DNA of 64,000 nucleotides, taken from contig KV908525.1 in NCBI GenBank assembly GCA_002005505.1, positions 131,225-195,224 of the forward strand, given 5' to 3'. Under the pieces are notes generated by a model. That model was given only the letters and a program-made list of their open reading frames with translations. It was not told the DNA's origin and did no database searches. The stretch comes from Botryococcus braunii. Taxonomy: Eukaryota > Chlorophyta > Trebouxiophyceae. The translations under genes and the position numbers were made by a program. Below are positions 58,535 to 64,000 of the stretch, in pieces. Numbering within the stretch: position 1 is the stretch's first letter; each line of letters starts with the position of its first letter.

Positions 58535-61500
58535 GTTTTGCGTCATGCAGTTCCCGTGGTCCTACGCTTTGCCTTTGGTAGACCTCGATTTGTCTCTTAC
58601 AAGTGAGGGGCTCTGGTCCATTCTTTTCAATGGAGAAGAGATTAATGAGCGCCAAGTTATTTATTACTCAATGCCCTCCGTGTTGCGAAGGTAGAATATA
58701 GGGATGATTATACCTTCGCAGGCCTGCCCCTTTTTGCACACGACTATTCCTTTGGTGCAGAAGCATCCCCACGTTCGTGTTCTTTTGCATCTGGCAGGGG
58801 ATGGACTGCCTGCATCACCCGAATGCAGCTCTGCTGCAGTCAGGGAGATATGTTATATAATTTTTGGCCGTATGAAGGATGAGCTACCTTGTTTAGAGGA
58901 TAGCATGGCGAGTATATCTGAGATATGCCGTCGACGTATACATATTTGAGACGTCTTGAGTATCCACTGAGAGCCACGGGGAATTCGGTGGAGAAAAAGG
59001 AAATCATTCCATATGTACATCTGTTTACATGGCATACTTCACAGTGAGGTTGGATGTGGCTTGGCTCACTCTCTCTAATCTGGGCATTACCATGTTATCC
59101 TTCTTTTCTTGCTACCACAAATTCTTCTTCCATTCAGGAAGACCGTCTGAGGCTTCATGGTTTATGCAGTTTGCGTGCCTGCATCGACCCACTCTATCAA
59201 CGTCGACGTTGATGAGGTAAGTCCTGTCTATGACCCATGGGTGATTACCAATTATGATGTCATGATGCATCCTTACGTAAGAATGCATCATGTGACCTCC
59301 AACTGGATACAGGCCTCATCATGGCTATGCATCGAGGTGATGCCCTGGAGGGGGGTTGATGACGCATTTGGTCACAGGGCTGGATGTGTTCGCAGTATCA
59401 GATTGGAGATGGGGGTCTCCCTAATCTCCCCTGTGATTGACCCATGTATGGTAAGAATATTTGATCAAATATTCATGAAGTGTCTGTGGGCAAAATATGA
59501 AAGGCAGCAATGGCCTCGTTGTAAATATTTGTATACAAGCTATTGCATGGGCACAGTTGGAGGTTTCTGGAATATGTTATAGAAACAAATGTGAGACGTA
59601 GGGTTTGCTGCTCTTCCAAAGTGTCCCGTTTCCTCCCCCGGGGTAGTTTCACCCTCCCCCGGGGGATGCATATATGCATAAATCTGTCGACCCTATTCTC
59701 GGGGTGGACAGGGTGGAGGGCATCTAGCGTCGGGACCTCTAGGTCCACCTATATATAGCTATAGGTGGCTACTCCTCACATACAGCTATTGCTCACTGTG
59801 TGCCGAGGGCCAATGCTCCGATGTGCAAGTTAACTTTTGAGGAAGGTCACGTGACCGTCAGTGAGGCGACCTTTATTAAGGGCCTCATAAGTGCATCGTG
59901 AGAGCAAGTGACCCAGAACTGGGAGACAGCAGAGGGGGCGGCCCAAATTTGGGTTGATTCTCCCCTACAAGAGCGAGGATGTGGGCTTGGTTGGTGCCGT
60001 GGCTAATGTTGGCGCTTGGGCTGATGTTGTGACTTGAGAGGGTGAGAGGGTGAGGCTGTTTTTGAATCGTGACAAGAAGGGAATGTTAAAAGTTAGTAAG
60101 GGTGGGGGCCAACTTTTTATGTGGCCACATTTTCTCTGGGGTTTTGCAGGAACAATAGCAACACCGGGCTGCCCATCCGTAAGTGGAACATTTTACTATC
60201 CTTATTACATATTATCAGCAGGACAGGGTCGGCCTCTGCATCAAGCTAGTGACTTGTACGTGCTGGCCTTTTGAATGCGGCAAGCCTGCACCATATGTGG
60301 CATACTAGACTTAACAACGTTGCGCCAACCTTCTACTCGTGAGGGCTGGTGGGGTGGGAGGAGTGTTTATATGTTACCGGGGGGATCACTTGCTTTGGTT
60401 TCAGCTTAAGATGGGGGTTCCCGAAAATCCTGTCGTCCGACCAGCGCGTCGTTGCTGTCGATCCCTCTAAAGGGATGGACAATCAGTCACAACGATCTTT
60501 GTGAATCAGCAAATTTTCGTCTGCCCCTGGTCCCGGAGCCGGATCCGGAAGGTACTTCTTCCTTCCTTCCTCTAGGGGTGACTCTTCCCCTTGTATGAGG
60601 AACAAATGTCCTCCTCCTGATGGTCGTGGCCTGCGGCATACGTCTTGGAAAGCTCATTTATATAATTTATACGAATATGGGCCCTTCAAGATATCCGAAC
60701 TGTAAGGCCTTCAAGGTGTCCAAACAGACTTTGGAGGGAGGCTTCACAGGCCCGGGCTTCCTGAACGGGGAATTCAGATAGGATGGACGTGGGGTGTACT
60801 CTCAGGATGCGAACACTCCAGATGTTCATGAGGAAGGAAGGAGGAGAACGCCGAGACCAGTTGATGGGCTGAGCAGATCGCACGTCGTACGTACTTATAC
60901 CGGCATCAAGGTCCAGGTCGTCATGATGGGGTTCAAGGTCCAGTGATCAGCAAAGCCTGACATGGATTGAGCATGCTTGTCATCCGGTCAGAAGGCCTTG
61001 CAAGGCTTCGAAGGAAGAAGCATGGCAGTCTGCTGGAGGGACGGCGTGGCTTCCCAAGGCCACGTTCTGCTTCTCTTCTTCGTTCTTATTCAATGATGCA
61101 AGCATGGGACAGATGCCCTGCACCACAAACAATTGCAACTTCCCACCAGCCCCGCACGTGTTTTATAAGAACCTGTGAAGCACATCGTAACGCGTTTTGC
61201 ACCTTTATAAAGATAATTACGACGGGATGTGTACAAAGGGATACGTTAGCATGTGTCATGAAGGAAAGGATTTGCAAAGAAGGGTGCCGATTCCAGGGTC
61301 GGGCAAGTTTGTGCCACCTGTATCGATGAGTGACATTCGCCTGCAAGCTGGCCGGTCTCTGCCATATATGTTGCAGGCTATGCATAGTCTGCAACATATG
61401 GTTGGGTTCCCGGAGGCGTAACTCTCCAAAGTAATTTTCAGAGAGAAGAGCTGGCCATGGCGGGCTTTCCTCAGGTTGCTTCTGCTTAGAAGAAGGTTTA

Positions 61501-62474
61501 ACTGCCATCTCAAGCAGGGAGAGTTTGTCCATGGATGCAGCCCTACGGGATTAGGGTTTAGGGTTTAGGGTTCCCCAGCTTATAAGCCTGGAACTGATCA
61601 GGCCTGCATACCCGGGACTCGGGAGCGGTACACCAGCTTGTACCTGCCTAACTGACAGATCCATTAGTTAAAAGTCGCCATAATCTCGAGGGAGGAAGCT
61701 TGGAAACGGAACATCGAAAAGGCATACGTTGGGTGCGTGAGGTTTTGAAGTTCTTTGAGGTTGGTTGTGGTGCGCCACAGGGATACTCTTTGTTGGGAGA
61801 ATGTTGCAAAATGGTGATCCCTCTTTAAAATTGACGTCGACGAAGATATCCCTTTCTAAGGGCGCGCGGGGGAAAATGGCACCTGGTACAGAATCAAGAA
61901 GTGTTTTTTTGTAGCTTACAGGGATGTACATGACATATGTCAGCTACCTATATGTACAGGCTTCATTCGGTGTGAGTGTTGGCCTGTTTCTTATCCTTTT
62001 AAAAGTTTGGCGCTGAAGTGCGGCGCTGAAAAGGGGGGGGGGGGGCGGGGTACCCTATGATATTTCAATCCCGGTCAATATTGGTTGGGCAAGCAATATT
62101 GCATGCACTTGTCCCTTACACGTGTACGAGTGCTTCAGGGCTCAGCAGTATGGCATGACTTTGCAGAGCGTCTGGCTTTTTAAAGCAGGAAGCTTCTTAA
62201 TCAAGGACCATTGTGGGGTCAGAATGGTCCTTATAAGGACTGTTGAGGAGCATTTAAAGGGGAATTCTGCGAATGTACGGCCTTGGCAGCATGTGACGCT
62301 AAGGCAAGGTCACTATAATCCGTGTATGATACCAAGGACCTTCCGGTTCTTCTTCGTCTTCTTAAGGACCTTCGGGTTTTGGCAGAGCAGGCACTCTTGC
62401 AACTAGGTTATGCTGTCCCTGCCGGGTCGCGGCCGATCAGCTCGAAATCAGACCCGAACAACAGCCTGCCTGCT
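58535..62474. other. Region without recognised genes
   Basis: Open frames are short and of no known family. Notable: an imperfect palindrome around TTACGTAA (about 59263-59290), paired C4G4 blocks at about 59635-59665, and a hairpin at about 61362-61404 (CATATATGTTGCAG ... CTGCAACATATG) enclosing CTATGCATAG. Confidence 0.35.
61551..61572 (+). repeat. Interstitial TTTAGGG telomere-type repeat
   Basis: About three perfect copies of TTTAGGG, the Arabidopsis-type plant and green-algal telomere unit. Confidence 0.8.
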
Positions 62475-62812
62475 TTGAAGGGGTTGCGGGCTGTAATGAA
62501 GATTCCACTAAGGCCTTGCCAGCCCTAGGGAGCAAGTCTGTATGAAGGGATTGCGGGCTGTAAATGACGATTTCACAAAAACATTGCCAGCCCTAGGCAG
62601 CAGGTCTCTTTGAAGGGATTGTGGGCTGTAAATGTCAATTTCACACAGGCATTGCAAGCCCCAGTGAGCAAGTCTCGTTGAAGGAATAGTAGGCCGTAAG
62701 TGTCGATTTCACAAAGACATTGCCAGCCCCAGTGAGCAAATATCTTTCAAGGGATTTTGGGATGTGATTTTCGATTTCACAAAGGCAGTGCCAGCCCTAG
62801 CAAGCGAGTCTT
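62475..62812. repeat. ~67-bp minisatellite, five copies
   Basis: Copies begin near 62475, 62541, 62609, 62678 and 62745. Shared parts: TGAAGGGATTGCGGGCTGTA, GATTTCACAAAGGCATTGCC and AGCCCTAGTGAGCAAGTCT. Divergence between copies is moderate, so the array is not very young. Confidence 0.88.
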
Positions 62813-64000
62813 GGTCACAGTTTCGTGACCCCCATGGCAAATCCGTTTATGACATAGTGCAAACCGCCTTATCACAAGGTGGGGAGCGCTTGTAGATTAC
62901 CCACGGTTGTCTGGTCACAAAATATTTTTGTTTGGGGGTATTCGTTGCCCCCCGGGGGCAAAAATGTGCCTCTCGTTGGGAATGGGAGTGAAGCTTTTTA
63001 CCCTTTACCCTTTTTCTAAGTGAAGTCAGAGAAGCACCTTGACGTACCATCACAACCAGAAAGGGGAAACAGAGGCAACCGGAGTACAAGGGTGTAGCCT
63101 TTCCCGTTATCCCGAAGGTGCTGCATTGTTTACAATAATGGTTTACGATTTAGGTACACTTCGCTTTCTACTAAAGCATCGAGCACCAGCAGGATTTTGA
63201 TCCTTTCCGATGCTTTTCTGGAGGTTGTGCGGGGCCCTAAGAGCTTAAAGCTTAATCAGAGTCCCGTTAAAAGCTTTAACCCGGACTCTACTCTACTGCA
63301 GGGCCCCCCAGGAGGTATGGTAAAATTACCGAAAAATTCTCCTTCGAAGGTCCCGATATTGGCGAGATCAATTGCATATCAAGGACACCTTGAGGATTGT
63401 GGAGGCTGTTCCAGTGTGGAAGCTTCTCAAGGAGCTCCACAGACGGGGCTCAAGGGGGTCCACGTGGGCCCAGAACGGGGTCCACGTGTGCACAGAAGCT
63501 CTTCTGTGGAAGGCCTATATTAAGGCTACAGAAGGGTCCACAGAAGCTCTTCTGTGGAAGCCCTTCAACGAGCCACGCGGGTAAGGCTAATTCTCATTAG
63601 GGTCAAGGCTATAAGCTGATATAGATAATGCTACAGCTGAGGATAAGGCATAACCGCAACCCCTGCGGTTGGGAAGGGGTCTCGAGAGAGAAAAAGCGTG
63701 CGTCAGTAGATAGTCATGACATTCTTTGACGCAAGTGGGGCCCAGCATTGTGACCGCAGTGTTTAGCCCAATGGTCCACTGCCGCCACCGCGGGAGACCC
63801 TCTTGCTGGACTATTTGTATCCTTAACGGGTGATTATTTTCGGGACTCTGTTTCAGATTGGTTTTGCAAGTAGCCAGGAGAAGTCTTGGACTAGAACTCC
63901 GAAGTTTTGGGTATTTCCTATTCTGTTTTTAACGTGTGTGTATACACGCCCCCGCTCTAAGGGATCCCCCCCCCTCCCCTCAAAAAGGGGGCGCATTGCC
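62813..64000. other. Region without recognised genes, with duplicated hairpins
   Basis: The hairpin CACAGAAG-CT-CTTCTGTG occurs twice (about 63490-63507 and 63538-63556), and GGTCCACGTG also occurs twice (near 63457 and 63479). No protein or RNA gene recognised. Confidence 0.4.

Noticed and set aside
62475..62812. CRISPR array
   Set aside because: Units are contiguous ~67-bp tandem repeats that diverge along their whole length, with no unique spacers and no cas genes; the host is eukaryotic.

Overview
This is nuclear DNA from an intron-rich member of the green plant lineage. Genes are cut into many short exons by GT-AG introns, and the introns and spacers are packed with (GA)n, (CA)n and (GT)n microsatellites. 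The two large genes match the land-plant proteins NRPC1 and SWEETIE, there is a short TTTAGGG-type repeat, and one intron holds a plastid psbA fragment. A streptophyte alga of the Chara type would fit, but the species is inferred and not proven.

Layout. 1-624 (+): last two exons of an unrecognised basic nuclear-type protein. 1081-2010: tandem duplicated unit built around (GA)n. About 2642-4364: decayed hAT-family transposon whose two ends carry arrays of a TTGCCA...TGGCAA palindrome. About 7822-8364 (-): candidate F-box gene. 11256-29573 (-): an apparently complete HEATR5/SWEETIE gene (HEAT-repeat trafficking protein), with a ~650-bp foldback palindrome in one intron. 29574-30148: short shared spacer, probably a bidirectional promoter. 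30149-44966 (+): complete NRPC1 gene (largest subunit of RNA polymerase III), which I resolved into 26 phase-consistent exons giving 1491 aa. Its intron 18 contains the psbA-derived fragment. 46755-46835 (+): tRNA-Ser(UGA). About 50949-57381 (+): METTL21-type protein-lysine methyltransferase gene, with a minisatellite that repeats a splice-site-bearing unit. 57382-64000: no gene recognised; it has a 67-bp minisatellite, telomere-like repeats and several hairpins.

The genes do not form a pathway. NRPC1 (Pol III transcription), SWEETIE (adaptor/clathrin trafficking and sugar homeostasis in plants) and the methyltransferase are housekeeping genes. The only likely functional link is the head-to-head promoter between SWEETIE and NRPC1. 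The tRNA gene is a Pol III product but its proximity is probably chance. I found no CRISPR array, bacterial operon, virus or obvious new defence-type system. The most interesting items are structural: the splice-site minisatellite, the foldback element, the palindrome-flanked hAT relic and the plastid insertion.
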